Shown: positions 55,929 to 64,000 of the stretch, one piece after another
Position numbering within the stretch: the first letter of the stretch is position 1
How the letters are laid out: the number at the start of each line of letters is the position of its first letter
From: Acidimicrobiales bacterium
GTDB lineage: Bacteria > Actinomycetota > Acidimicrobiia > Acidimicrobiales > Aldehydirespiratoraceae
Direction: 5' to 3'
Assembly (NCBI GenBank): GCA_022425325.1
Contig: JAKMFW010000032.1
Span: forward strand, 1 to 64,000
Length of the DNA stretch: 64,000 bases
Notes under the pieces: model-generated
The model's database searches: none
Told to the model about the DNA's origin: nothing
Seen by the model: only the letters and a program-made list of their open reading frames with translations
Translations under genes and position numbers: made by a program

Positions 55929-58900
55929 CTAGGCGTCGACCTCATCCGAATCGGTCGGCTCCGGCGCAGGTTCCGGCTCGACGTCGAGTTCCTCGACCGT
56001 CGCCAACAGCTCCCCAATCCGGGCCAACAACTCGGCTGCGCGGATCTCATCCGGCGGCGACGAGGTCAGGGCCTCCTGCCGCTGGTCATAGAGCGACGCG
56101 ACTTCGGCGAGCACCTCTGCGGCGGTCGACGGCACCGGAGGCGTCTCGTCGTCACCGGGCTCAGGTCCGTCGTCCGGCTCGGGTGCAGGTTCGGGATCGG
56201 GATCAGCGACAGCTCCGAGCAGATCGGAGAAGTCCTCACCGTCGAAGAGTTGATTCAGCGCCTCGGTGAGATTGCTGGCGATCGTGATGCGCTCACCCTC
56301 ACCGACGGTCGCGATCACTCGCTGCAGGGTGGGCACCGACGCATCTCCCTCGGCCGCCACATAGAGCGGACGGACCCACAGGATCGAATCGCCGATCGGC
56401 AACATCAGCAGATCACCGAACTCGACGGTCGAGCCGTCGCGGTTGAGCAGAGAGAGCTCGCTCGAGATCGCCTCGTCCTGCGCGATCGCCGAGGCCACGA
56501 GCACAGGACCAGGCGCGTCGGGCGAGGTGATCTCGTAGGAGACCAGACGGGACGTGCCGTCGGGTCTCGTCTCGCCGACCATGAAAGCCTCGAGTTCGCG
56601 ACGGTCGTCGTTCTCGTCGTAGGGCACGAAGCTGCGCAATGTCACGAAGCTCGGCTCGTCCTCACCCGGCAACTCCATCAGGGCGTAGTACGGATTGACC
56701 CGTTCTTCGCGGGTGACGAGCAGGCCATCCTCGCCCACCGTCGTCTCGGTGCCGGCGGCGACGCGGACCTGACGGCCCGGGTTCTGGGCGACGTCCCACC
56801 GCTCGGTGCCGATGATGAGGCTTTCGGGATCCGAGACCTGGTAGCGGGCCCACATGTTGGTCTGCACCCGGAACAGGTCCTGCGGGTACCGAAGGTGGTC
56901 GCGAAGCGCCTCGGGCATGTCGTCGAACGATGTGAAGAGATCCGGGAAGGCCGACATCCAGGCGTCGGCGAGCGGGTCCTCCACCGGCATGCGGTAGAAG
57001 GCGACGTCGCCGTTGTAGGCGTCGACGACGGCCTTGACCGAGTTGCGGACATAGTTGAACGACCCGCCGGCCAGACCACCGTCGAATAGACGTCCGTTCT
57101 CGGAGCGCTGGCTGTACGGGTAGCGATCACTCGTGGTGTAGGCGTCGATCACATAGTGGATGCGGCCATCGAAGACGACCGGGTAGGCGTCGGCGTCGAA
57201 CCGCAGGAACGGTGCAAGCGCCTCGACCCGGTCGTGCACGTCGCGGACATAGATCACGCGGGTGTCGTCGGACACGAAGTTCGAGATCAAGGGCTCGATC
57301 TGACCGAACCGCATCGCGAACGCAGCCCGCCGGATGAACGACCCCATACCGACGCCCGAGTCGCCGTCGTAGCGAACCGGTACGTCCTGGTTGGTCGCAC
57401 TGTCGACATAGTCGATTTCGTCGACCGTGGTGCCCACGAGGGCGTACCCGCCAAGGCCTTCACCGTGGTAGATCTGCGGCTGGTCGAGCTGAAGGGCGAG
57501 TGCCGGATCGGTCTCGACCGGCAGACCACCGGCAAGGAAGCGCGGGCTGCCCTCGGGCGTGGTGGCGTTCGCGCCGGCTAGGGCGAGGCCGTAGCCGTGG
57601 GTGAGACGAACGTGCTCACGCTCCCAGCTGAGGTCAGCGAGGTTGAGTTCGCGGGTGCCGAGCACGACCTGCGTCAGTTCGCCATTGATCAGGTAGCGGT
57701 CGGTGTCGAGCGACGGCGCAAAGGTCGCGCCGACGTCGACCACGGCGCCCTCGAACCGGTAGAAGTCGCGCAGCGCCTCGAACCGCTCGAACGTCGGATG
57801 GGTCACGACCGGGTCGAGCACGCGGGTGTTGCGAACGGTCGTGGCGTTCTCGCGAAGTTCGTCGGCCGTGACATCCGTCGTGTACGCAAACGCCGTCTCG
57901 GTGACATCGGCATCGGGCTCGAGTCCGAACGCTTCACGAGTCGCGTCGATATTGCGCTGCGTGAACTCGACCTCGCGACTCGTCTCGTTGGGCTCGACCT
58001 GGAACCGTTGCACGAACGCCGGGTAGATGCCGCCCATGACGATGGCGACGAACGCCCACAGGCCCACGGCGATGATCGGCAAGGTCCAGCCCCGCTGCCG
58101 CAGGTTGAACACGAGCAACACGACCGCCGACAGCGAGATGGCGATCAGCAGGTAGAGCGCAGGCAGCTGCGCATTGACATCGGTGTAGAGCGCACCGTCG
58201 ACCACCCCTCGTTGCGAGACGGTGAGTTCGTAGCGCTGCAACCAGTAGTCAGCGGCTCGAATCACGGCGAGGACGGCGAGAATCGCCGAGAGGTGCACCT
58301 TGACACTCGCCGTCGTGCGCTCACCGGACGTGGCCGCCATGCGGATGCCGCCATTCAGGTAGTGCGCGATGACCGTGAGGATGAAGATGATGATGAAGGC
58401 GGCGAACGCCCAATCGACCACATAGGTCAAGAACGGCAACTGGAAGAGATAGAAGCCGATGTCGGTGCCGAACTGCGGATCGGTGATCCCGAAGTCCTGA
58501 CGGTTGACGAACAGCAGCCACTCTTCCCACTGCGACTGCACACCGGCGGCGGCGAGCAGGGCGAAGAAGAACGACACCACCGCGCGCACCAGCCGGGAAC
58601 GGCCGGCGACGAGATCGTGGTAGCGGGCGAGGAGTTCCTCCTCCGGGCCAGGCACTCGAGTCTGCGGCGCCGAGCGGTCGGCGAGGAAGAGGTTGAGCCA
58701 CAACAGGGCGAAGAACACCCCGAAGAAGATGAGGGTCAAGACGACCTTGGCGCCCAGCACCGTGCCCCACACATCGGTTCGGTCGAGCGAGTCGAACCAG
58801 AGGAAGTCGGTGTAGAACCCTGCGATTCCTCGCAGCGACAGGGCGATGACGATGAACGCGGCGGCGAGCACGGCCAGGACGACTCGGCCTCGCCCACCGA

Positions 58901-58946
58901 ACCGGGAGGAACGACCTCGCTGCGGCATCTCTTCTACATTTCGCAT
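55929..58946 (-). CDS. UPF0182 family membrane protein
   Basis: The 1005-residue protein has seven or so N-terminal membrane helices (residues about 20-320, from VVLAVLAAAFIVIALSLRG to LPIIAVGLWAFVAIVMGGIY) and a large outer domain with UPF0182 blocks such as NVRNTRVLD-like TTVRNTRVLDPV, LTHGYGLALAGANAT and TVDEIDYVDSATNQ. The C-terminal 100 residues are low-complexity and acidic. Its mycobacterial counterpart is Rv3193c, which sits beside the PDZ-S16 protease as this one nearly does. The function is unknown. Confidence 0.93.
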   Translation of the reverse strand: MRNVEEMPQRGRSSRFGGRGRVVLAVLAAAFIVIALSLRGIAGFYTDFLWFDSLDRTDVWGTVLGAKVVLTLIFFGVFFALLWLNLFLADRSAPQTRVPGPEEELLARYHDLVAGRSRLVRAVVSFFFALLAAAGVQSQWEEWLLFVNRQDFGITDPQFGTDIGFYLFQLPFLTYVVDWAFAAFIIIFILTVIAHYLNGGIRMAATSGERTTASVKVHLSAILAVLAVIRAADYWLQRYELTVSQRGVVDGALYTDVNAQLPALYLLIAISLSAVVLLVFNLRQRGWTLPIIAVGLWAFVAIVMGGIYPAFVQRFQVEPNETSREVEFTQRNIDATREAFGLEPDADVTETAFAYTTDVTADELRENATTVRNTRVLDPVVTHPTFERFEALRDFYRFEGAVVDVGATFAPSLDTDRYLINGELTQVVLGTRELNLADLSWEREHVRLTHGYGLALAGANATTPEGSPRFLAGGLPVETDPALALQLDQPQIYHGEGLGGYALVGTTVDEIDYVDSATNQDVPVRYDGDSGVGMGSFIRRAAFAMRFGQIEPLISNFVSDDTRVIYVRDVHDRVEALAPFLRFDADAYPVVFDGRIHYVIDAYTTSDRYPYSQRSENGRLFDGGLAGGSFNYVRNSVKAVVDAYNGDVAFYRMPVEDPLADAWMSAFPDLFTSFDDMPEALRDHLRYPQDLFRVQTNMWARYQVSDPESLIIGTERWDVAQNPGRQVRVAAGTETTVGEDGLLVTREERVNPYYALMELPGEDEPSFVTLRSFVPYDENDDRRELEAFMVGETRPDGTSRLVSYEITSPDAPGPVLVASAIAQDEAISSELSLLNRDGSTVEFGDLLMLPIGDSILWVRPLYVAAEGDASVPTLQRVIATVGEGERITIASNLTEALNQLFDGEDFSDLLGAVADPDPEPAPEPDDGPEPGDDETPPVPSTAAEVLAEVASLYDQRQEALTSSPPDEIRAAELLARIGELLATVEELDVEPEPAPEPTDSDEVDA

Positions 58947-59068
58947 AGTCGGACGATTCTACCGGTCGCCCAGAAGGAGGCCTTGTCGGCGCTCAGGTCA
59001 TCGATCGACGTAACCAGATCCGAACAGATTCACGGCTCGACGACCCGTCGCTCCGCACCGTTCGCGGT

Positions 59069-60676
59069 CTACTCGCCGGCCGGACCGATCACTGCTGACA
59101 CCGCCGCAGCGGCCGCCATCGGCAGACGACGCGATCGAGACTCGCGGTAGAGCCCTCGCACCGTGTCGGACAGCTCATCGGCATCGTCAGTACGTTCGGC
59201 GACCTCGAGCAACCGGCTGCGCACTGGGTCGAGTGCAACCGTGCGTAGCTGCTCGTATCCCGCCTGTCGGGAGCTGGCATCGCCACCCACCGCCTCGAGG
59301 ATCTCGTCGAACGCTGCGTCGATCGCCGACTCGTACGGCGCAGCGTGGGCGTCGGCATCAGCCACGACAACAGCGATGGCGTCCGAGCCGCTCCGCCGGA
59401 CGCCGTCGAGAAGGGTGCTCTGCTCTTCCACCAGGACCTTCTTGAGGGCTCGCGTTGCGACACTCTCGGCCCGTGCTCGCAGCGCCTGGTTCGGGTCGGT
59501 CGACACGGCGGCTTCCTGCTCGGCCTCGGGCTCCGGCTCGGATTCAGCGTCGGGCGGAGCCGCTTCCTCGGACTCGACTTCCGGGTCGTCGTTGCTGTCG
59601 CCACGCAGGCGAGCGAACAGGTCATCGACCGCATCCCCGGTGGCCGCTGGTTCGTCGACCTCGGGTTCGTCGGCCTCGGGGGCATCGACCTCAGGTTCAG
59701 AGGGCTCGGACTCGGTCGCCTCGGCAGGCGGCGGGTCGTCAGGCTCCGACGGTTCGTCATGCTCGTCGTCGACGCCTTCATCGCCGTCGGCGTCTTCGCT
59801 GGCAGCAGATTCGGCCTCGTTGCTGGGCTCGAGCGCCTTGTCGACGTGCGTCAGCGCTTCCATCTCGGCCGTGACGAACGCCGGATCAGGCTCATCATCG
59901 AGATCGCCAGCAGAACCAGGAGCAGCGATCCCATCGACCAGCGGATGCCCGACCAACCGGGCCGCCTCGATCTCGGCCTCCATGGTCTCCACTGTCGGCG
60001 TGGGCTCGTTCGCGATCCACAAGCCGGCGCGTTCCGCCGCAGCGCGTGCCTCGGGAACCGAATCGACGAGATCCTTCATTGCTGCATCAAGAGACTGCTG
60101 GGCGATCGTCAACGACTCGAGCAGCCGGTCGCGGCCCGCTCGGAGCTGCTCCACCTGGGCTCGGCCCGTCTGCCGCTTGCGAGCCAGGTCGCTCAGCATC
60201 CGCTCGCGCACCGCCTGCGCCTCATTGACCATGTCGCGACCTCGCTGGCGGCCCTCCTCGGCGACCTCCTCGGCGTCACGCTCCGCCGCAGCGAGGGTCT
60301 CTTCACGGGCGGCGATGGCCTCCGCTCGGGTCGTGTCGGCGGCAGCGAGCGCCTCGGCCCGGATTGCCTCGGCCTCTCGTTCGGCCCGTTCGGCCCGTTC
60401 GGCGGCGGCAGCGTGCGCCGCCTCGAGTACCTGGGTCGCCTCGGCGCCGAGCGCTTCGGCAACCCGATGAGCCTCCAGCGGCTCCGAGAGCACGGCTTCG
60501 ACCTCGGCGACCCGGGCTGCCAGCACATCGCGCTCGCGACGAAGGTCTCGGATGACCGCTGCAGCATGCTGCAGCGTCCGCTGCACTGGCAGCGGGTCGA
60601 ATCCGCGTCGAACCAACTCGAACGAGGCCTGGTCGAGCTCGCTGGGATCGAGGGATGCACCATCGGTCATGGCCAT
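59069..60676 (-). CDS. Coiled-coil protein with acidic low-complexity linker
   Basis: I do not recognise this 535-residue protein as a characterised family. Residues 15-55 (SFELVRRGFDPLPVQRTLQ) look like a DivIVA/GpsB-type N-terminal motif. A long Ala/Glu/Arg coiled coil runs from about residue 55 to 210. A linker of some 130 residues consists almost entirely of Glu, Asp, Pro, Ser and Ala. A helical C-terminal domain ends in VIGPAGE. The layout suggests a cytoskeletal or cell-pole scaffold, which is inference. The start is one of two ATGs (60676 or 60670). Confidence 0.7.
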   Translation of the reverse strand: MAMTDGASLDPSELDQASFELVRRGFDPLPVQRTLQHAAAVIRDLRRERDVLAARVAEVEAVLSEPLEAHRVAEALGAEATQVLEAAHAAAAERAERAEREAEAIRAEALAAADTTRAEAIAAREETLAAAERDAEEVAEEGRQRGRDMVNEAQAVRERMLSDLARKRQTGRAQVEQLRAGRDRLLESLTIAQQSLDAAMKDLVDSVPEARAAAERAGLWIANEPTPTVETMEAEIEAARLVGHPLVDGIAAPGSAGDLDDEPDPAFVTAEMEALTHVDKALEPSNEAESAASEDADGDEGVDDEHDEPSEPDDPPPAEATESEPSEPEVDAPEADEPEVDEPAATGDAVDDLFARLRGDSNDDPEVESEEAAPPDAESEPEPEAEQEAAVSTDPNQALRARAESVATRALKKVLVEEQSTLLDGVRRSGSDAIAVVVADADAHAAPYESAIDAAFDEILEAVGGDASSRQAGYEQLRTVALDPVRSRLLEVAERTDDADELSDTVRGLYRESRSRRLPMAAAAAVSAVIGPAGE

Positions 60677-60727
60677 GATCGTAGAAGTGCATCGCAGAGC
60701 GTTGCGGTATCCCCCAACGCAAGCGGG

Positions 60728-61882
60728 TCAGTTCACCGTGAAACCGTCGATCTGAAGCGCCAGGTCGCTGACGTCGCCACCAAGGCCGGCAAGCACCGCG
60801 ATCGCCTCGTCGAGGGTGGCGACCCCTTCGATTCGGAGGCGCTCCGTGGTCGACTCGGCCTCGGCGATGGCATCGACGGGCACGATGAAAACCTCGGCAC
60901 CGGCATCCTCGGCAGCACGCGCCTTCTGAGCGACACCACCGACATCGCCAACCGAGCCACCGGCAGAGATCGTGCCGGTGACGGCAACCTTGCCACCCCC
61001 GGTGAGTTCCCCTTCGGTCAGCAGGTCGATGATCGTCAGGGTGAATGCCAACCCGGCCGACGGGCCACCGATCGAGCCGGAATCGATGTCGAGTTCGAAC
61101 GGCAGATCCGCATCGACCGCCCGCACGGTGACATCCATGATCCCGATGAAGCCGCCCGCCCGGCCCTCCGGATGGGCACCGAGCGTGACCGACTGGGTTC
61201 GGAGCTCGCCCGTGTCAACATCCTCGAGCGTGATCTGGACCTCGGTTCCCGGGTCGGTCGCCGACAGGAACTCGAGCAGGGATTCGAGGCCGGTGATGAG
61301 GTCGTCGTCGACCGCCACGATGATCTCGCCGACCTGCAGCAACCCGTCGACCGGGCCCTCCTCGACCACACCGTTGAACCCGACCCCGCTCTCGACGACG
61401 GCCTCGACGCCGAGATATTCGAGCGCGGCGACAACCGCAGACTCTTTCGACACCGCCATCAACTCGAGATTGCGCTCGCGCTGCTCTGCCGTGGTGCGGG
61501 TACCGAAGACTTGTTCTCGGGTGCGCAGTTCGACGGCGTCGTCGGAGTTCGCACGAACCCAGTCGGCGATGGTGACCTGATCATCGACCGCCACCGTCGT
61601 GAACAAGATCTCGCCCTCGGGCTCGAAAATCTCGATGTCGGACGCCTGGACACGGTCGTCAGTGGGCCGTGCCGATCCCGGCTTCAGGGCCACAGCACCG
61701 TCGTCGACGACCGAGTTCCCGGGAAGGATCCGACCCACCCACTGAGCAGGCACGGTGTAGAAGCTCGCCACGCCGGCGAGCAGCACGGAGACCAGCACGA
61801 GCACGACGACGCTGAACCGATCGCGGTACCAGGCGCGTGGGGCGACAGCCGCCACCGGGGATCCCGGGGGTGGCGGTAACAT
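60728..61882 (-). CDS. PDZ domain-containing S16 (Lon-like) membrane-anchored protease
   Basis: The 384-residue protein has one N-terminal membrane helix (FSVVVLVLVSVLLAGVASFY), a PDZ domain with VEEGPVDGLLQVGEIIVAVD, and a Lon-type catalytic domain. The dyad is Ser275 in GSIGGPSAGLAF and Lys320 in VAQKARAA. The layout matches YlbL-like proteases and mycobacterial Rv3194c, which neighbours the UPF0182 gene. It probably cleaves membrane or exported proteins. The start is ATG 61882; ATG 61909 is possible but would overlap the divergent gene. Confidence 0.88.
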   Translation of the reverse strand: MLPPPPGSPVAAVAPRAWYRDRFSVVVLVLVSVLLAGVASFYTVPAQWVGRILPGNSVVDDGAVALKPGSARPTDDRVQASDIEIFEPEGEILFTTVAVDDQVTIADWVRANSDDAVELRTREQVFGTRTTAEQRERNLELMAVSKESAVVAALEYLGVEAVVESGVGFNGVVEEGPVDGLLQVGEIIVAVDDDLITGLESLLEFLSATDPGTEVQITLEDVDTGELRTQSVTLGAHPEGRAGGFIGIMDVTVRAVDADLPFELDIDSGSIGGPSAGLAFTLTIIDLLTEGELTGGGKVAVTGTISAGGSVGDVGGVAQKARAAEDAGAEVFIVPVDAIAEAESTTERLRIEGVATLDEAIAVLAGLGGDVSDLALQIDGFTVN

Positions 61883-61892
61883 CGCCCCCGTC

Positions 61893-62291
61893 GTGTCCTC
61901 CACCGTCATGATCTTCGTGCTCGTCCTTGTGGCGGGAATCCTGGGCACCGGCCTTCGGCCACCCACATCGATGCAGCCTGCCATGGTGCGGGCGGCAAAC
62001 GGCAGCGAGCAGCTGAGGCGCCGGGTGGGGACGTCGATGCTCGGCGTCGTGCCCGTCGACGACGAGGACGACACGAACATCATCATGGACAGCCTGCGAG
62101 CGATAGGCCTCGTCCGGCGCCGCGTCGATCGGCCCATCGTCGGCCGAAAGGCGTACGTGCGCTGGTGGGAGCGGATTCGAGCGATCATCGTGCTCGCCGC
62201 CTTGGTGGCCGGTCTGGGCATCGCGCTGGCCGCTCTCGTCGGCATCACCGTGCTCGGACTGGGATTCCTGCTCGAACGGGCGATCAGCTGA
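61893..62291 (+). CDS. Small membrane protein of unknown function
   Basis: I do not recognise this 132-residue protein. It has an N-terminal helix (MIFVLVLVAGILGTG), a basic and acidic central part with VPVDDEDDTNIIMDSL, and a C-terminal helix pair (AIIVLAALVAGLGIALAALV). Its membrane character argues against it being a shadow of the divergent gene. It starts with GTG 61893 or ATG 61908; a TAACAT sequence at 61877-61882 could be a -10 box for a leaderless GTG start. It lies 10 bases from the protease's ATG. Confidence 0.6.
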   Translation: MSSTVMIFVLVLVAGILGTGLRPPTSMQPAMVRAANGSEQLRRRVGTSMLGVVPVDDEDDTNIIMDSLRAIGLVRRRVDRPIVGRKAYVRWWERIRAIIVLAALVAGLGIALAALVGITVLGLGFLLERAIS

Positions 62292-62326
62292 CCGTCGGCC
62301 CGCACCGGTCCCGTTAGGGTCAGTCA

Positions 62327-62932
62327 ATGCACGACGAGGTCATGGCCCGACGCCGAGCCGCCGCCCAAGCGGGTTTCCTCGACGATCCGGACACGGCACT
62401 CGCCGCCCTCGATGACGGCGATGCGTCGGTCCGTATCGCTGGCCTTCGCAGTGCCGACCGACTCGGCATGCTCGATCCCGACCGGCTTGTCACCCTGCTC
62501 GCCGACCCGGAGCCTGCGGTGCGCATCGCCGCACTCGATGTCGCTGCCCACCGGCACGAACCCGACATCGTCGGGCTGCTCGACGACCCCGAGCCCGCCG
62601 TCGTGGAGATGGCTGCGTGGGCGTGCGGCGAGCGAGACAGCGACCCTCGACCCCCCACATCCCGACTCGCCCAACTCGCAACCGGGCACGACGATCCGCT
62701 CGTGCGGGAGGCCGCCGTCGCAGCGATCGGTGCGATCGGTGACGAACTCGGGCTGCCCGCCGTGCTGGAGGCGACCACCGACAAACCCGCCGTGCGACGT
62801 CGGGCCGTGCTCGCCCTCGCCGCCTTCGAGGGCCCCGAGGTCGACGCGGCATGGGAGCGGGCACGTACCGACCGCGACCGACAAGTGCGCGACGCCGTCG
62901 ACGAGTTGTTGGGCCCAGCCGACGGGGCCTGA
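62327..62932 (+). CDS. HEAT-repeat protein
   Basis: The 201-residue protein is built of HEAT-like helical repeats with regular spacing: DDGDASVRIAGLRSAD, DPEPAVRIAALDVAAH, DPEPAVVEMAAWACGE, DDPLVREAAVAAIGAI and KPAVRRRAVLALAAFEG. Such proteins are binding scaffolds, and bacterial members include phycobilisome-lyase-like and cell-division-linked proteins. No catalytic residues are recognised. It converges on mreB with 3 bases between the stops. Confidence 0.85.
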   Translation: MHDEVMARRRAAAQAGFLDDPDTALAALDDGDASVRIAGLRSADRLGMLDPDRLVTLLADPEPAVRIAALDVAAHRHEPDIVGLLDDPEPAVVEMAAWACGERDSDPRPPTSRLAQLATGHDDPLVREAAVAAIGAIGDELGLPAVLEATTDKPAVRRRAVLALAAFEGPEVDAAWERARTDRDRQVRDAVDELLGPADGA

Positions 62933-62935
62933 GAC

Positions 62936-63961
62936 TCAGCGACGCCCGCGGCCGCCGCCGCCTGCGTCGTCCATGAACATCGCCTGCACCGACTCGTAGT
63001 GTTCGATGACCTTGCCGGCACCGAGCACCACCGACTCGAGCGGCGAATGGACCCGGCGCACGGGTACGTCGGATTCGGCGGTGAGGCGCAGATCCATGCC
63101 TTTCAGCATTCCGCCACCACCGACCAGGTGCACGCCCTGCACGATGAGATCCTGTGCGAGCTCCGGCGGAGCCTGGGCGAGACAGCTCACGACCGAATCC
63201 ACCATCGCCGTAACGGGTTCCTCGATGGCAACCCGGATCTCGTCGGGCGTGAGCACCACCGTCTTGGGCAGGCCACTCATGAGCTCACGGCCGCGGACCT
63301 CGGCACTGACCTCGTCGGCGGTCGGATAGGCCGACCCCAGCACGATCTTGATCTCCTCGGCGGTGCGCTCACCGACCGCGATGCCGTACTCGCGGCGGAC
63401 GTACCCCTGAATGGCGTTGTCGATGTCGAACGAGCCGACTCGGACCGCTTCGAGCGCAACGACGCCGCCGAGCGAGATGAGGGCGCTCTCGGTGGTGCCG
63501 CCCCCGATGTCGACCACCATGTTGCCGATCGGTTCGTTGATCGGCAGATCAGCACCGATCGCAGCGGCAACGGGCTGCTCGATGAGGCGGGCATCCGCAG
63601 CGCCGGCGCGGCGCGCCGCCTCGGTCACGGCTCGACGTTCGACGGCGGTGATCGCCGACGGCACACAGATCACGACCCGCGGCCGATTGAGTCGGCTCAC
63701 CCCGACCCGCTGCAACAGCAGCCGGATCATGCGCTGGGTGACCTCAAAGTCGGTGATCGCCCCCTTGCGCAGCGGCCGCACCGCCACGATGTAGGACGGG
63801 GTACGGCCGATCATCTGCCACGCCTCGTGACCCATCGCCAGAACCTCACCGGACCGACTGTTGAGCGCGATCACCGAAGGCTCGTTCAAGACGATGCCCT
63901 CCCCTCGTGCGTACACCAGCGTGTTGGCGGTGCCGAGATCGATCGCAAGGTCGCGTGCCAG
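62936..63961 (-). CDS. mreB: Rod shape-determining protein MreB (CTG start)
   Basis: The 341-residue actin homologue has phosphate-1 DLGTANTLVY, a phosphate-2 segment VVDIGGGTTESALIS, the adenosine motif LVGGGGMLKGMD and the MreB start ARDLAIDLG. It guides lateral wall synthesis. Between an in-frame TGA at 63976-63974 and ARDLAIDLG the only possible start codons are CTG. The CTG at 63961 has AGGAG 8 bases upstream, so it is the likely start. The later GTG at 63916 would delete the phosphate-1 loop. In actinobacteria, MreB is typical of sporing or rod-forming lineages outside Mycobacterium. Confidence 0.9.
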   Translation of the reverse strand: MARDLAIDLGTANTLVYARGEGIVLNEPSVIALNSRSGEVLAMGHEAWQMIGRTPSYIVAVRPLRKGAITDFEVTQRMIRLLLQRVGVSRLNRPRVVICVPSAITAVERRAVTEAARRAGAADARLIEQPVAAAIGADLPINEPIGNMVVDIGGGTTESALISLGGVVALEAVRVGSFDIDNAIQGYVRREYGIAVGERTAEEIKIVLGSAYPTADEVSAEVRGRELMSGLPKTVVLTPDEIRVAIEEPVTAMVDSVVSCLAQAPPELAQDLIVQGVHLVGGGGMLKGMDLRLTAESDVPVRRVHSPLESVVLGAGKVIEHYESVQAMFMDDAGGGGRGRR

Positions 63962-64000
63962 GGTCAGGTCTCCTCAACTGGTGCGTCGTCGAGACGCACG

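Noticed and set aside
59345..61879. Very long open frame antisense to the coiled-coil and protease genes
   Set aside because: Leu/Gly/Arg/Asp-rich shadow without recognisable domains; the S16 dyad is on the other strand.

Overview
The window is gene-dense, high-G+C chromosomal DNA. Almost every codon ends in G or C, start codons mix ATG with many GTG, and neighbouring genes often overlap by 4 nt. The gene content points to an actinobacterium, probably an aquatic, acidimicrobium-like lineage. Evidence includes two LLM-type (F420-dependent) oxidoreductases, a nickel superoxide dismutase with its maturation protease, SCO6745-family proteins, the UPF0182 / PDZ-S16 protease neighbourhood also seen in mycobacteria, and a complete Mrp antiporter operon. 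The lineage call is inference; there is no rRNA here. I saw no phage, IS element, integron or CRISPR array, and no gene-free stretch above 300 bases.

Layout. 1-5.8 kb: the end of an acyl-CoA ligase overlapping a thiolase and an enoyl-CoA hydratase, then an AhpD-like protein, a fatty-acid desaturase and a SulP anion transporter. 5.8-13.3 kb: malonyl-CoA decarboxylase, an unassigned HxD protein, an MFS transporter, an SCO6745-like protein, a nitroreductase-SRPBCC fusion, a PhyH dioxygenase and a peroxiredoxin-like gene with an in-frame TGA at its redox-active position. 13.3-21.7 kb: prolyl oligopeptidase, a flavoprotein, a fatty-acid hydroxylase, an IPNS-like oxygenase, class I aldolase, a MaoC-type dehydratase and a sugar-type ABC ATPase preceded by a LacI-type operator. 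21.8-29.7 kb: a sulfur-metabolism block (two half-size YeeE/YedE proteins, a persulfide-dioxygenase/rhodanese fusion, a SoeA-like molybdoenzyme and an FeS-NrfD fusion) divergent from a LysR regulator. 29.7-33.5 kb: a kinase-like protein and a GntR-headed four-gene operon. 33.5-39.1 kb: mrpABCDEFG. 39.3-40.1 kb: sodN/sodX. 40.1-49.9 kb: thioesterase, SCO6745 protein, VOC protein, DUF808 protein, MBL hydrolase, GST, copZ-copA and two dehydrogenases. 50.1 kb: initiator tRNA with its terminator. 50.3-55.8 kb: LLM oxidoreductase, thioesterase, RidA, rhodanese, two tandem TauD dioxygenases, GNAT, lipoprotein. 55.9-64 kb: UPF0182, a coiled-coil acidic protein, a PDZ-S16 protease, a small membrane protein, a HEAT protein and MreB.

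The most notable item is the peroxiredoxin-like gene at 12708-13256. A single TGA stands exactly where the first Cys of the CxxC motif belongs, and a two-tier hairpin begins on the next base, which together look like a bacterial selenocysteine insertion site. Also notable are an MreB that can only start on CTG, a nickel-SOD hook with Tyr in place of the usual Pro, and three near-perfect operators next to regulators or transporters.
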